Notes: generated from the letters alone by a model not told the origin. Counted from the first letter of the stretch, positions 8,856-18,572 are shown. The stretch is 64,000 nucleotides of DNA from Bacillota bacterium (GCA_023389295.1 JAEWEO010000228.1:31544-95543); one strand, 5' to 3'. A program made the numbers and translations.

Positions 8856-9836
8856 TTATCTACTATCCTTTCTATCATTATCAAATATAGTACGTTTCTC
8901 TGTCTCTGATATCTTCTCCCTCATTTTCGTATCGGCCTTAACATTTTGAAGATCATAGTAATCCATTACTCCCAAATTCCCCTCACGAAGAGCCTGAGCC
9001 ATGGCTTTTGGTATCTCTGCCTCAGCTTCCACAACATATGCACGCATCTCCTGCTCTTTTGCAACTGCCATTGCCCTACGCTCCTCGGCTTTGGCTTGCG
9101 CAATATTTTTATCTGCTTCCGCTTGAAGGGTTTGAAGTTGAGCACCAATATTTCTACCCACATCAATGTCTGCAATATCAATGGACAAAATTTCAAAGGC
9201 TGTACCGGAGTCAAGTCCTTTGCCTAATACCATTTTTGATATATTATCGGGATTTTCCAATACCTCTTTGTGAGATTTTGACGAACCAACTGTCGTTACA
9301 ATACCTTCACCAATCCTTGCCAACACCGTTGTTTCGCCGGCACCACCAACCAAACGTTCCAGGTTCGCTCTAACCGTTACTCTTGCTTTGACTAATAGCT
9401 CAATACCATCTTTGGCAACAGCGGATACACTAGGGGTTTCAATTACCTTTGGATTAACGCTCATCTTAACCGCATCAAAGACATCACGACCGGCCAAGTC
9501 GATGGCTGCTGCCTTCTCAAAATGAAGTTCAATTCCGGCTCTTTCGGATGCAATTAAAGCATTGACCACACTATCCACATTACCACCTGCCAGATAATGT
9601 GCCTCCAGCTGATTTACGTTCAAAGGGAGTCCTGCTTTTGTAGCTTTAATGAGAGGCAATACGATCCTGGAGGGTATAACTCGTCGAAGCCGCATACCAA
9701 TAAGATTAAAAATACTAACCTTTACGTTGGCTGCTAAGGAAGAAATCCATAAGCCCACCGGAACAAAACTAAAGAATAAAACAATTACTAAACCTATAAC
9801 ACCAATAATGATCAACATTCCCACTACTTGTGGCAT
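8856..9836 (-). CDS. floA: Flotillin-like protein FloA
   Basis: A 326-residue protein of the UPF0365/FloA (YqfA) family, which organises functional membrane microdomains in Firmicutes. It has one N-terminal membrane segment (about residues 5-27: [20 protein letters not shown]), then a band-7/SPFH domain and a long Ala/Glu-rich coiled coil (residues about 225-290, [31 protein letters not shown] written here in part only as landmark residues [16 protein letters not shown]). Landmarks [10 protein letters not shown] and [15 protein letters not shown] text appear as [14 protein letters not shown]. The start has AAGGAA upstream. NfeD lies 39 bases upstream, the usual partner arrangement. Length and motifs are normal for the family. 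Confidence 0.95.
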   Translation of the reverse strand: MPQVVGMLIIIGVIGLVIVLFFSFVPVGLWISSLAANVKVSIFNLIGMRLRRVIPSRIVLPLIKATKAGLPLNVNQLEAHYLAGGNVDSVVNALIASERAGIELHFEKAAAIDLAGRDVFDAVKMSVNPKVIETPSVSAVAKDGIELLVKARVTVRANLERLVGGAGETTVLARIGEGIVTTVGSSKSHKEVLENPDNISKMVLGKGLDSGTAFEILSIDIADIDVGRNIGAQLQTLQAEADKNIAQAKAEERRAMAVAKEQEMRAYVVEAEAEIPKAMAQALREGNLGVMDYYDLQNVKADTKMREKISETEKRTIFDNDRKDSR

Positions 9837-9874
9837 ATACTTTCCTTCTTTCTCTTATTTTGATTGTCTTGCTT

Positions 9875-10390
9875 TTATTCATTGGATGCCCGTTGTAACT
9901 CTATGGCTTTCACAATTAGCTTAGAACCCTGTACTTTAAAGATGATTAATTTCGTATCTTTTGAAATATACTTACCCTCTGAGATAACATCAAAGTCTAT
10001 TCCTTCAAAATTTCCCGTGCCTGAAGGTCTTAGGTCGGTTAATGCAATCCCCTCTTTTCCCAATAGATAATTTAGATCCCCTGAACTTATGTACCCTTTA
10101 TCTTTGTTTTGCTCCTCCTTTAAAATGATCGGTGATTTTAACCTTCCTTTGGAAAGCAACCCTAAGATTACCGCCAGCATGATGCCAAGAAGAGCCAGCA
10201 CCATAATGGTAATGAAAGCCCCCTCTTCAAATGAATCTGATACCAAGAATACAGCCACCACTAAACAGGCTGTTCCGATCACTCCCGGTGCATGTAGACC
10301 CGGTGTAATCATTTCAATCCCAATAAAGATGAAACCTGTTATAAAAAGTCCTATTGCTAATAACAAAAGCCAGTCAAAAGCCCCTAACAT
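9875..10390 (-). CDS. NfeD-family membrane protein, partner of FloA
   Basis: A 171-residue protein starting at ATG 10390 (MLGAFDWLLLLAIG), which has AAAGGAG eight bases upstream; an upstream ATG at 10408 overlaps that site and is less likely. Four hydrophobic segments (about 5-25, 29-44, 48-66 and 70-85) form the membrane part. The C-terminus from about residue 110 (GKEGIALTDLRPSGTGNFEG) is the small NfeD OB-fold domain. NfeD proteins pair genetically and physically with SPFH/flotillin proteins. Here the gene precedes floA on the same strand. This is the short form lacking the ClpP-like protease domain of NfeD1a proteins. Confidence 0.9.
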   Translation of the reverse strand: MLGAFDWLLLLAIGLFITGFIFIGIEMITPGLHAPGVIGTACLVVAVFLVSDSFEEGAFITIMVLALLGIMLAVILGLLSKGRLKSPIILKEEQNKDKGYISSGDLNYLLGKEGIALTDLRPSGTGNFEGIDFDVISEGKYISKDTKLIIFKVQGSKLIVKAIELQRASNE

Positions 10391-10554
10391 ACCTCTTCTC
10401 CTTTCCATTCAATTCTAGTTGTTATCTTCTTAATTTACACTTCTCTCTGTAATACGACCGTTATTCTATGGTTAGTTTATTCAAAAAGGAGACTAAAAGA
10501 AATACATTTTCTCTAAGTTATACATTTTCCCATCTATAATGTCATATCAGATAT

Positions 10555-11379
10555 TTATTCTTTCTTAGGAACACTTACCATAAAGCAAGTCTTGTTTTCT
10601 CCAACTTCTATTCCGACATTGCCTCCTGCTTCCTTTACAATTCTGGTAACAATATAGAGTCCCATACCATGCCCCTGCTCTTTCTTCGTAGTCACACCCT
10701 GTTTAAAAATTTCCTCTCTTAGACTTTCCGGAATTTGAGGTCCATTATTACTTATATTGAAATAATAATCCTTTGCCTTTTCCCCAATCTCTATGTCAAT
10801 TCGCCTCGTTCCCATTTGATTTTCCAAAGCAGTAATTGCATTGTCTATAATATTAGCTAGCACCTTACATAAATTCCAAGGCTCCATTGCAATATGTTTT
10901 AAATCCGTGCGTACCTCCAGATACAAATCAATTCCTTTTTGATCTGCAACCTCCATCTTTGCCCGAAGCAATGCATTGATAGCAGGTTGCGCTGTTTTTA
11001 ACGCTTTGCTTATCTTCATAATATCTTTAAATACAGGATCTAAATATTTCTTAGCCTCCGCGTATTCCTCTAACTCCATCAGTCCATAAATCACTTGAAA
11101 ATGGTTTAAATAGTCATGCCTTTGCGTTCTGAGTGTCGTATTTAATTCCTCCAAATTACGCAAACTTTCCTCTAAGTTATCATTTTTATAACGGCTCGCA
11201 AAATATAGACCAAGTATAGTGATCAGACTGCTAAAAAGCATGAGACCCATGGAGAAAAATATATAAATGTTGACCTCGCCAAAGATCGAACTACCGACTC
11301 CAATCCAAATGGCAAAACCGATAATAAATTGCAATATATTAATGGTTAGTAAAGTCGTTACAATTTTCTTAATACTCAA
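10555..11379 (-). CDS. Sensor histidine kinase, GHKL / SpoOB type
   Basis: A 274-residue kinase with two N-terminal membrane helices (about residues 8-28 and 38-62) joined by a very short outside loop, so any ligand is probably sensed within or at the membrane. The phospho-acceptor His is in RHDYLNHFQVIYGLM near residue 90, the SpoOB-type pattern found in CitA/DcuS and AgrC-like kinases. The C-terminal ATPase domain has NIIDNAITAL (N box) near 172, ISNNGPQIP (G1) and GHGMGLYIV (G2). The start is TTG at 11379 after AGGGGGA. It opens the run kinase, NfeD, FloA, small basic protein, LytTR regulator, with a gap of 164 bases before NfeD. Confidence 0.9.
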   Translation of the reverse strand: MSIKKIVTTLLTINILQFIIGFAIWIGVGSSIFGEVNIYIFFSMGLMLFSSLITILGLYFASRYKNDNLEESLRNLEELNTTLRTQRHDYLNHFQVIYGLMELEEYAEAKKYLDPVFKDIMKISKALKTAQPAINALLRAKMEVADQKGIDLYLEVRTDLKHIAMEPWNLCKVLANIIDNAITALENQMGTRRIDIEIGEKAKDYYFNISNNGPQIPESLREEIFKQGVTTKKEQGHGMGLYIVTRIVKEAGGNVGIEVGENKTCFMVSVPKKE

Positions 11380-11765
11380 GTCAATCCCCCTAATTTGTAG
11401 TTATACTAGGATTGGGGCGTCAAAAGGTCCCCTAAATTGTTCTCTTCGTCAAATTGCACAATAAAGTTCATTCCATCATTGTTTAGTTATTTCCCTAACA
11501 TTTATACATATTTTACCACTATTAATTAGAAGTAGGCAAGCAAACTAGCATAATTTTAATCATACTCTAAACTTCTTTCTTGCATATGTGTTAATAAACT
11601 ATGTGCGTAATAGAAAAAGGTTGTATCCTACTCACTTTATACTTCTCTTAAACTGGCATATAACCGCATAAAAGAAGCAACCTGTGATGCCAGATGCAAC
11701 CTTATCTAATATTTTCACTTCGAAGATTAGGGTGTCAAATCGCCCTACTCATTTTCTTATACTTT

Positions 11766-13532
11766 TTATTTATATTTAGCACGCTTTACTTTTTCTGTCA
11801 GATTTTTGCCAGCTAGGCAAACATAACTGCAGCTACCACAAGAGATACATTCTCTTGCACCATAGGAAATGGCTTCTTCTATTTTTCCACTCTCTACAAA
11901 ATCTACAATTTTACGTACCTCTAAAGAGATCGGACAATGTCTGGAACACAATCCGCAGCCGGAACATTGGGGTGATTCCTTGTAATCCGGGATAATACCA
12001 GCCGCTACAAAATTTACAGAGGGTTCCACTACTGCATCTTCTTCCACTAGGTGAGCCTGCATGATACCACCTCCGGCAAATATCGTTCTATTTCCCGGGT
12101 ATACTTGCTCCATCAGATCTTTCAATTTTAATCCAATGGGTACCTGAACTACTTTTGCAGATTTGCTCTTTAAATCTGCAACGGTAAGAAATTTACTTCT
12201 TACGGGCTCATCATGATAGACTGCTAGTGCAATGGTGTAGACCGTCTGAACATTTAGAACCAGGATTCCCTGGGTAGCCGGTATTTCCTGTGAGGAAAGC
12301 GATCGTTTTAACACCGTTTCTATTAGTAACTTCTCGGCACCAATAGGATAATGGTTTGAAACTTTACAAATATTTAATTGATCATGCTCGAAAACTTCAT
12401 TTCCATCCTTTATTGCAAGATAAGTGGATTTAAATTCGATACAGCTTTGTAAAAGCTCAATTCCTTTTCTTATATCCTCAAAGCAATTCTGCAACAACCA
12501 TTTGTCATGTACTAATCCGGGATCACACTCCACACCATTAATGATGAAATATTTATTGGCTATCTCTGCATTCATTACCGCTCTAATTTTCTCAATTGTT
12601 GAAAATGCCGCTCCTCCCATGCCAAATACTCTATTCTTTTCAATCCGGTTCAGTATTTCTTCCTTCGTTAATTCATTTTTAGCACCTGTTTCTAAACTGT
12701 TTAAACCCTTCTTCGTTAAATCTATGAAAGTTATCTCCGGACTGTCCTGATATAATTTTGGTATCTTTAGATTTGTCCTAGCATTTTTCTTTGAAGCATC
12801 TAGATACTTACTAATTTCATCTCCAACCAAGTTTATAATCAGAATGAAAATGATTAGTCCGATAGGATTATGAGTAATTAGAAGGGGAAGAAAGCCGACA
12901 AGAAAACCGCAAATTGCACCGGAAATAGGCCCTTTCGTTATAGTAACCGGATCTGTCATTACAAGGCATCCCCAGAAAAATACTCCGTATTCTAACACCT
13001 GGACAACGTTTAATTCCCCTGAAAAAAGTATTGCAAGGCTCATGCCAAGAATAAATGCTACCGAAGCATAGGGTCGAATAGGAATGAAAACAAGCCCCAG
13101 AATGATAGCAGGTAATAATAGCCACGTAGGTGTAAATATGGTACTTGGTGCCCCAAATAGTATGTAGAGAAACAGAACTCCACAAAGTGCAGGATTTATC
13201 TTATTCTTACCCGTACCTCCAAATAGCTGTTTTCCTAATAGTAGAGCAATGATAACTCCAATGAACTGTCCCCAAAACGGAACATTCGGAGTTAGTAAAC
13301 TAATCATTGCCGCAGTAACTGCACTTGATACGCAGCACCAAATACGACGATTTCTAATTATAATACAGATAGCATCAATTAGTAGTCCAAAAACGATCAA
13401 AACAACCGTCCTTAATATACCCATTGGATCCTTAAGCCACATAGGAAAATGATAGAGTATCAGTACTATTAATACTGCTGCCATTACATGTTCATTGGAC
13501 CATCTAGTTCTTATAAGAGGAAAAGTGTTCAT
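11766..13532 (-). CDS. Fused RnfD-like / RnfC-like membrane electron-transfer protein
   Basis: A 588-residue fusion. Residues about 1-235 form a membrane domain with about nine helices, matching RnfD/NqrB (FGGTGKNKINPALCG and MTDPVTITKGP are landmark motifs). Residues about 290-588 match RnfC: FGMGGAAFSTIEKI resembles its nucleotide-binding glycine motif, INGVECDPGLVHD its flavin region, and an SLBB-like region follows. Two 4Fe-4S motifs end it: CSGCGLCSRHC and CISCGSCSYVC. The S-G-A-T sequence that carries covalent FMN in RnfD/NqrB is not visible. No rnfA, B, E or G genes adjoin it. A CoA-binding protein gene overlaps its start by one base. A stand-alone redox-driven membrane pump or sensor is plausible; the substrate is unknown. 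Confidence 0.85.
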   Translation of the reverse strand: MNTFPLIRTRWSNEHVMAAVLIVLILYHFPMWLKDPMGILRTVVLIVFGLLIDAICIIIRNRRIWCCVSSAVTAAMISLLTPNVPFWGQFIGVIIALLLGKQLFGGTGKNKINPALCGVLFLYILFGAPSTIFTPTWLLLPAIILGLVFIPIRPYASVAFILGMSLAILFSGELNVVQVLEYGVFFWGCLVMTDPVTITKGPISGAICGFLVGFLPLLITHNPIGLIIFILIINLVGDEISKYLDASKKNARTNLKIPKLYQDSPEITFIDLTKKGLNSLETGAKNELTKEEILNRIEKNRVFGMGGAAFSTIEKIRAVMNAEIANKYFIINGVECDPGLVHDKWLLQNCFEDIRKGIELLQSCIEFKSTYLAIKDGNEVFEHDQLNICKVSNHYPIGAEKLLIETVLKRSLSSQEIPATQGILVLNVQTVYTIALAVYHDEPVRSKFLTVADLKSKSAKVVQVPIGLKLKDLMEQVYPGNRTIFAGGGIMQAHLVEEDAVVEPSVNFVAAGIIPDYKESPQCSGCGLCSRHCPISLEVRKIVDFVESGKIEEAISYGARECISCGSCSYVCLAGKNLTEKVKRAKYK

Positions 13533-13957
13533 TATTTTACTCCGGCAAAAAATGCATGTACCTTATGAAAGCCCTTACCAAATATCATTAAAGGACATCC
13601 GTAGGCAGTCTCAATTCCAGCCTTTTCACATTCCATCCTTGTTTCCTCGTCAACTGCCTTCTGGCTAAAGAACAAAATCTTTTTTATTCCCTTATTCATC
13701 AATTCTTTTACAGACTGAGAAGTATTTTCCTTATTTAGTAATATAAAAGCTGTTTTGGGTATTACTGGAAGTTCTGATACACTTTTATAAACCTTTGTGT
13801 CATAGGTAGCATTTTCTTTCTTGTTCAAAGGGTATACCTTAATCTGATTGTTTGTAAAACCTTTAAATAACTCCTTGGAATATGCGCTATTTCTTGAAGA
13901 ATAACCTACAAATAATATATCCTCGTCTGTGAAAAAGCCCTTATTTAATTTTTCCAT
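13532..13957 (-). CDS. CoA-binding domain protein
   Basis: A 141-residue soluble protein of the CoA_binding_2 type (Rossmann fold): DILFVGYSSRNSAYSKELFKG near the start, then VYPLNKKEN, a central TAFILLNKEN strand and a C-terminal GCPLMIF. Proteins of this type bind CoA or a dinucleotide and often act as small regulatory or redox-sensing partners. Its stop codon overlaps the first base of the RnfDC-like gene, so the two are translationally coupled and probably work together. The start has AGGAGG upstream (within ttagaggaggtata on the coding strand). The cysteines near 109 and 120 could be functional, but that is speculation. Confidence 0.8.
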   Translation of the reverse strand: MEKLNKGFFTDEDILFVGYSSRNSAYSKELFKGFTNNQIKVYPLNKKENATYDTKVYKSVSELPVIPKTAFILLNKENTSQSVKELMNKGIKKILFFSQKAVDEETRMECEKAGIETAYGCPLMIFGKGFHKVHAFFAGVK

Positions 13958-14124
13958 ATTATACCTCCTCTAATTTATGAAACGATTATACTCCGCTTCG
14001 CTTCATTTGTCTAATATTTCTTTGATATTGTTTTAACAATGCATAAGATACTTTAGCCTATTCTGCTATGTCCTTAACCACAACAAACAACGAGCAGTAC
14101 GCTTCGCGAACCACTCTTATGTTC

Positions 14125-14166
14125 AAAAAAGAAGATGAATTGGAACTTCCAACGCATCTTCCTTTT
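14125..14166. terminator. Bidirectional terminator
   Basis: GAAGATG..TTGGAA C TTCCAA..CATCTTC forms a strong hairpin between an A-run and a T-run, immediately downstream of the GerMN lipoprotein gene on the minus strand. Confidence 0.85.
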
Positions 14167-14188
14167 AGTAAACAGACTTCTGTCAACC

Positions 14189-15304
14189 TTACCGAACAAC
14201 TTTATCCATATTAACTTTAAAGGTTTCTCCCTCTTTCATAATGATATGACCTGACTCATAAGCCTTGCCCTCTATGGTGATAGCAACTTCCTCTACACCA
14301 TAGTAGCTACCCAAAGTATTAGTAATACTTTGTAAAATCAATTGTTCAAACCCTGGACCCAAATTCATATCCGTTACAAATTCTTTTGAAAAATCTACAT
14401 GTACCACATTATCATCACCGAGATACAGTTGGTTTATCTTTGTATTAATGCTTATAAGCCCTAAATTATTTTCCTCCTTGGCTCGGTTAATTAGTGCCTC
14501 TCGAAGAACCTCCTTGGTATCATCTCCTGTATAAAATGTAAGCTTAATTTGCTCTACATTAATATTTCCGTCTTCATTCGGATAAAAAATCTCAAGAGTC
14601 TGTGTGTAGGGTGTGCTGGTACTTATTTTACTTAAGGTAGAAGTTACTTCCATCCCTTGAGATGTATAAATACTTTTTACCAAGCCTACTTGATACCCAT
14701 AGTAATCCTTAGCTACTCCCTCGTCATCTTCCGTTGTAACCTCCAGCGCTTGATAGCTGCCATAGGGTGTTGTAATGTCTGCCTTTGTAGATGTAATGGT
14801 CCTTTTTCTACCATCTGCGAGGTTCCATGTAGTTCCCTCTACTAATGGCTCCATCAGTAATACCTCTAAATCACTACCTGCAACTGCTTTTTCCATGATA
14901 TTCTCTCTATAATAGCATTCATTAATGGTTGTCAAAACTGTAAGCTTACCATCTTTTATTTCCAAAACACGAACCGTTTCCGTACCGCCATTGTTGCTTC
15001 TAGTCTGAAGCCTTTTGCTATTTTTATCTATATAGTCAATTACTCTGTAATAAGATGCATATTCATTCCCTGCTCCTTCATATTCATAAACTGTATTGGC
15101 CGCCAGAGGAAAATAATCCTCCAAAAAAAGCGTATTCTCCGTGTCTTCTTCCCCTACATTTTCTGAGGGAGCATTAACTGTCGGTTGTGGAGATAGGGTT
15201 TGATTATTTAAATTGTTTTGATTATTCTTGCTACATCCACTCAATAACACCAGAACCAGAATTATACCGATAACCTTAATATTTTTCATTTTATTTTTCT
15301 TCAT
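14189..15304 (-). CDS. GerMN-domain lipoprotein
   Basis: Start at ATG 15304 (MKKNKMKNIK), which follows GGAGG at seven bases; an upstream in-frame ATG lacks a site. The 371-residue product has a signal peptide ending in the lipobox LSGC, an Asn/Gln-rich linker, a beta-rich middle region (about 70-230) and a C-terminal GerMN domain (about 240-360: LEIFYPNEDGNINVEQIKL, VDFSKEF, LGSYYGVEEVAITIEG). GerMN domains occur in spore germination and cell-envelope lipoproteins. It stands alone between terminators. Its role is unknown; an envelope or spore function is inference. Confidence 0.85.
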   Translation of the reverse strand: MKKNKMKNIKVIGIILVLVLLSGCSKNNQNNLNNQTLSPQPTVNAPSENVGEEDTENTLFLEDYFPLAANTVYEYEGAGNEYASYYRVIDYIDKNSKRLQTRSNNGGTETVRVLEIKDGKLTVLTTINECYYRENIMEKAVAGSDLEVLLMEPLVEGTTWNLADGRKRTITSTKADITTPYGSYQALEVTTEDDEGVAKDYYGYQVGLVKSIYTSQGMEVTSTLSKISTSTPYTQTLEIFYPNEDGNINVEQIKLTFYTGDDTKEVLREALINRAKEENNLGLISINTKINQLYLGDDNVVHVDFSKEFVTDMNLGPGFEQLILQSITNTLGSYYGVEEVAITIEGKAYESGHIIMKEGETFKVNMDKVVR

Positions 15305-15712
15305 ATTAACCTCCAAATTTCTATTCGTCATACTATTGACCTTAGTTTTTCTTTCTATTTGGCTACCATTTTTCTACTTTTTAGCTACCATTTTATCATA
15401 TGATTAGTTCGTACCATATTACTAAAGCACTTCAAAAATTAGACGGTTCTATCTTCTATAAAGTTCCATGTGATATTGAAACCTATGTAAACAATAGATT
15501 TTTCCATAAGGATATTATGGTTCAAAGAAGGTCTTTTCATTACATAATTTCATAATTTCCAAGGTTTATCACAGAAATTCCCAAATTTATTATTTCTTTT
15601 ACCTAGATCCAAAAATAACCCAAGTATATTATCTTACAATACACTTGGGTTTCTATTATTCTCTATTTATGTTTTTTCGATTTCTTCTAACTTAATAATG
15701 TTGAATATTATA
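15305..15712. other. Intergenic region with terminator
   Basis: No gene is seen. A symmetric hairpin, AACCCAAGT (15617-15625) with ACTTGGGTT (15643-15651), lies just downstream of the acyltransferase gene on the minus strand and is followed on that strand by ATTTTTGG, so it serves as its terminator. Nearer the lipoprotein start there are two copies of AAAATGGTAGC (minus strand, near 15365-15400) of unknown meaning. Confidence 0.6.
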
Positions 15713-16837
15713 TTATACCAAAGTTTTAATAAAACATCTTCTTCGTTTATGATTTCTCGTTTCATAGTGCTTCCATAATGCCTGAACCTGGTGATTGGTT
15801 TCAAGCTCCGGTCCGGTCTGTGCAAATAAAATTCCATTTTCTCTTGCGGTCTTGGTCATGGAATTCATTAGGACAGCAGTTAATCCTTTGTTCTGCATCT
15901 TTGGTTCCACCCCTATCAGATACAAATCCAATACGGAAGCTTTGGCAAAAGGTACTCTAAGTAAATCAAACCAGCCAGATGGCAGTAATCTACCATTATG
16001 CTTTTTCACAGCTTTGTTAAGCGATGGCATTGCTAAGCCAAACCCAATAAGCTCTTTATTTTCATTAACTAATAATTTCAAATAATCGGGATTAATTAAT
16101 AGAATAAATTGATCCACGTATTTTTGTATTAGTGCAGGACTAAGTTCCACCGTACCATATAGATTACTATAGCAGATATTAAGCAGCTGTAATATCTGTG
16201 ATATGTAGCCTTTAATTTCTCTGCGACTTTTGGGCTCGATGAGGGTTACTTTGTTTCTCTTTAACACCTGTTCTGCCAGAAGATCCATCCTAACATTAGG
16301 TTCCTGGGGTAAGGTAACCAGATATTCAACCCAATCAATATCCTTCTCATAGCCAAGTCTAGCTAAGTGATTAATATAGTAAGGGTGATTGTATATGGTG
16401 ATAAACATTCCCTCTTCCTCAAAGCCTTCTACTAGCATACCCTCCTGATCCATATCGCTAAAACCAATGGGACCATGTATCTGGGTTAAGCCTTTGGAAC
16501 GTCCCCAATTCTCTACTGCTTGAAACAGAGCTTCGGACACCTCATAGTCATCGATAAAGTCAACTCTGGAGAACCTTATTCTTCTTGTGTCCCATTTTTC
16601 ATTTGCTGCATGGCTGATGATACCTGCGATTCTTCCCACGCACTTTTTATCCCTATAGGCGAGAAACTGCTTCACCTCGCAATAATCATAAGCTGGATTT
16701 TTTTTTGGATTAAAGTTGTTTATTTCATCCGAGATTAAATCCGGAATTGCCCAGGGTACATTTTTATACATTTGAACCGAAAATGTAGCAAATATTTTTT
16801 TCTCTTTCTTTGTTATTACTTCTTTAATTACAACCAT
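15713..16837 (-). CDS. GNAT-fold acyltransferase-like protein
   Basis: Start at ATG 16837 (MVVIKEVITKK), which follows GGGGG at about five bases; upstream in-frame ATGs lack a site. The 374-residue product matches a family of uncharacterized proteins with a C-terminal acetyltransferase-like fold. Landmarks are the N-terminal VPWAIPDLISDE region, GPIGFSDMDQEGMLVEGF near residue 125, an IYNHPYYI motif, and a C-terminal VLDLYLIGVEPKMQNKGLTAVLMN, which has the position of the acetyl-CoA binding motif A. The substrate is not predictable. It stands alone, divergent from the phosphofructokinase gene. Confidence 0.7.
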   Translation of the reverse strand: MVVIKEVITKKEKKIFATFSVQMYKNVPWAIPDLISDEINNFNPKKNPAYDYCEVKQFLAYRDKKCVGRIAGIISHAANEKWDTRRIRFSRVDFIDDYEVSEALFQAVENWGRSKGLTQIHGPIGFSDMDQEGMLVEGFEEEGMFITIYNHPYYINHLARLGYEKDIDWVEYLVTLPQEPNVRMDLLAEQVLKRNKVTLIEPKSRREIKGYISQILQLLNICYSNLYGTVELSPALIQKYVDQFILLINPDYLKLLVNENKELIGFGLAMPSLNKAVKKHNGRLLPSGWFDLLRVPFAKASVLDLYLIGVEPKMQNKGLTAVLMNSMTKTARENGILFAQTGPELETNHQVQALWKHYETRNHKRRRCFIKTLV

Positions 16838-17017
16838 TTTATCCCCCATCGTATGCTGTATCACTTAAACGCTTCTTTTGTATACCTATTATTACTTTAT
16901 TTTACTTCAAGAATAGACTTCGTGCAAGTTATGTTTCTTCTATCAGGGCTTAAAGCGTTATACCTCTAGTAATTTGATGAGTGCCCGCATTTAACCACTT
17001 CTGTATTCAGGTTAATA

Positions 17018-17047
17018 TTTACATATGCTGTTAAATTGTGGTATGAT
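17018..17047 (+). promoter_or_regulatory. Vegetative promoter for the phosphofructokinase gene
   Basis: TTTACA (17018-17023), an 18-base spacer and TATGAT (17042-17047) make a good sigma-A promoter. Transcription would begin near 17054, giving a leader of about 250 bases before the start at 17305. The leader contains a 73-codon frame without a ribosome binding site, and no recognisable riboswitch. The rest of the 16838-17304 gap shows nothing further. Confidence 0.6.
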
Positions 17048-17304
17048 AGATATTATGAAACACTTAAACTTAAGTTAAAACACTTGATAACAGATCAGGT
17101 TACAAAATTACTCTCAGATTATTCATCATGGTGGGACAAACTTATTGTCACAAACCGTAAGAAACCTGCTATGCGTTTCTTCGGTTCTCGTTGCTTAGAG
17201 CAAAATAAGAATGACATCCTTGCTTACTCAAAAAACGTAATTCGGCAAATGTTTTGACAGTCATATCTACATTTTAACGAAAAGTAAAGGAGTGAAGTAA
17301 TCGT

Positions 17305-18519
17305 ATGGTACTTGAGGGAAAAGTTGTTGTAGCACAAGGTGGAGGCCCCACCGCGGTTATTAATCAATCGTTAGTTGGTGCCGTGCTAGAATCGAGAAAA
17401 TTTCCACAGATCACAAAAGTTTATGGTGCAGTAAATGGTGTTTCCGGAATTATTAATGAGGATTTCCTTGATTTAACTCAGGAAACAACTCACAATTTGG
17501 AGCAGGTTGCAATTACACCTTCTTCCGCATTATTCTCTACCAGGGACAAGCCGGATAATGCTTACTGCAAAGAAATCTTTAATGTGTTTAAGGCTCATGG
17601 TGTAAGGTATTTCTTCTATATCGGTGGTAATGACTCCGCTGATACTGTAAGAATCGTTAATCAGCAAGCAGAATCTACCGGTTATGAATTTAGAGCTATT
17701 CATATTCCAAAAACCATTGACAATGATCTTATGATGAATGATCATACCCCGGGGTATCCTTCTGCAGCAAGATTTGTCGCTCAGACCTTCATCGGTCTAA
17801 ACTTAGATAACAGAGCTCTCCCCGGTGTTCATATCGGAGTGGTTATGGGACGTCATGCCGGATTTTTGACGGCTGCTTCCTCTATAGCTCAAAAATATCC
17901 GGATGATGGTCCACATCTAATCTATCTTCCGGAACGTCATTTTAGTATTGATAACTTCTTAAAGGATGTAAAAGAGGTTTATGATAAATATGGACGTTGT
18001 ATCGTGGCTGTTTCCGAAGGTATACAGGATGAAAACGGTGTTCCCATTGTAACAAAGCTGATCAAAAGCGATACAGATTCTCATGGTAATATTCAGCTTT
18101 CCGGTACAGGCGCTTTAGGTGATCTTTTGACGCAGGAAATCAAACATAAGCTTGGTATCAGTAGAGTAAGGTCCGATACTCTTGGTTACCTGCAAAGATC
18201 CTTTATGGGTTGTGTTTCAACCATCGACCAGCACGAAGCCAGAGAAGTTGGTGAAAAAGCAGCTCAATTTGCCATCTGGCACAATATTGATGGCTCCATT
18301 ACCATTCATCGTACCGGAGATTATTCTGTAGACTATAAGATGACGGATCTTAATAATGTTGCAGGTAAGACAAAATTAATGTCAGACCATTTCATCAATG
18401 CAAAGGGTAATAATGTAACGGACGCCTTTAAACATTACTTACAACCCCTGCTTGGTAGCGATATGCCGGCAGCCAGCATGCTAAGAGCTCCTAGAGCTGA
18501 GAAGTTGTTACATAGATAA
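17305..18519 (+). CDS. pfp: Diphosphate-dependent 6-phosphofructokinase
   Basis: The enzyme phosphorylates fructose 6-phosphate, here predicted to use pyrophosphate rather than ATP. The 404-residue protein opens with VVVAQGGGPTAVINQSL (phosphate-donor loop, residues 7-22). IGGNDSADT (106-114) has Asp where ATP-type enzymes have Gly (GGDGS), and PKTIDND (135-141) has Lys where ATP enzymes have Gly. These two substitutions are the established mark of PPi specificity. The start follows AAAGGAG, 14 bases before the ATG. A strong terminator follows, so it is monocistronic. The reaction is reversible, which suits a fermenter saving ATP. Confidence 0.93.
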   Translation: MVLEGKVVVAQGGGPTAVINQSLVGAVLESRKFPQITKVYGAVNGVSGIINEDFLDLTQETTHNLEQVAITPSSALFSTRDKPDNAYCKEIFNVFKAHGVRYFFYIGGNDSADTVRIVNQQAESTGYEFRAIHIPKTIDNDLMMNDHTPGYPSAARFVAQTFIGLNLDNRALPGVHIGVVMGRHAGFLTAASSIAQKYPDDGPHLIYLPERHFSIDNFLKDVKEVYDKYGRCIVAVSEGIQDENGVPIVTKLIKSDTDSHGNIQLSGTGALGDLLTQEIKHKLGISRVRSDTLGYLQRSFMGCVSTIDQHEAREVGEKAAQFAIWHNIDGSITIHRTGDYSVDYKMTDLNNVAGKTKLMSDHFINAKGNNVTDAFKHYLQPLLGSDMPAASMLRAPRAEKLLHR

Positions 18520-18572
18520 TTAGTTTCTAAGAGTTTAGTCAATCTCCCTATATAAGTTATTTATGAATGTTT

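Noticed and set aside
8946..9373. Open frames on both strands across the floA gene (82 to 121 codons)
   Set aside because: They are shadows of floA: no ribosome binding sites and composition fixed by the real frame.
17036..17257. A 73-codon plus-strand frame before the phosphofructokinase gene
   Set aside because: It begins at a TTG inside the -10 region of the best promoter, has no ribosome binding site and resembles no family I know; treated as leader sequence.
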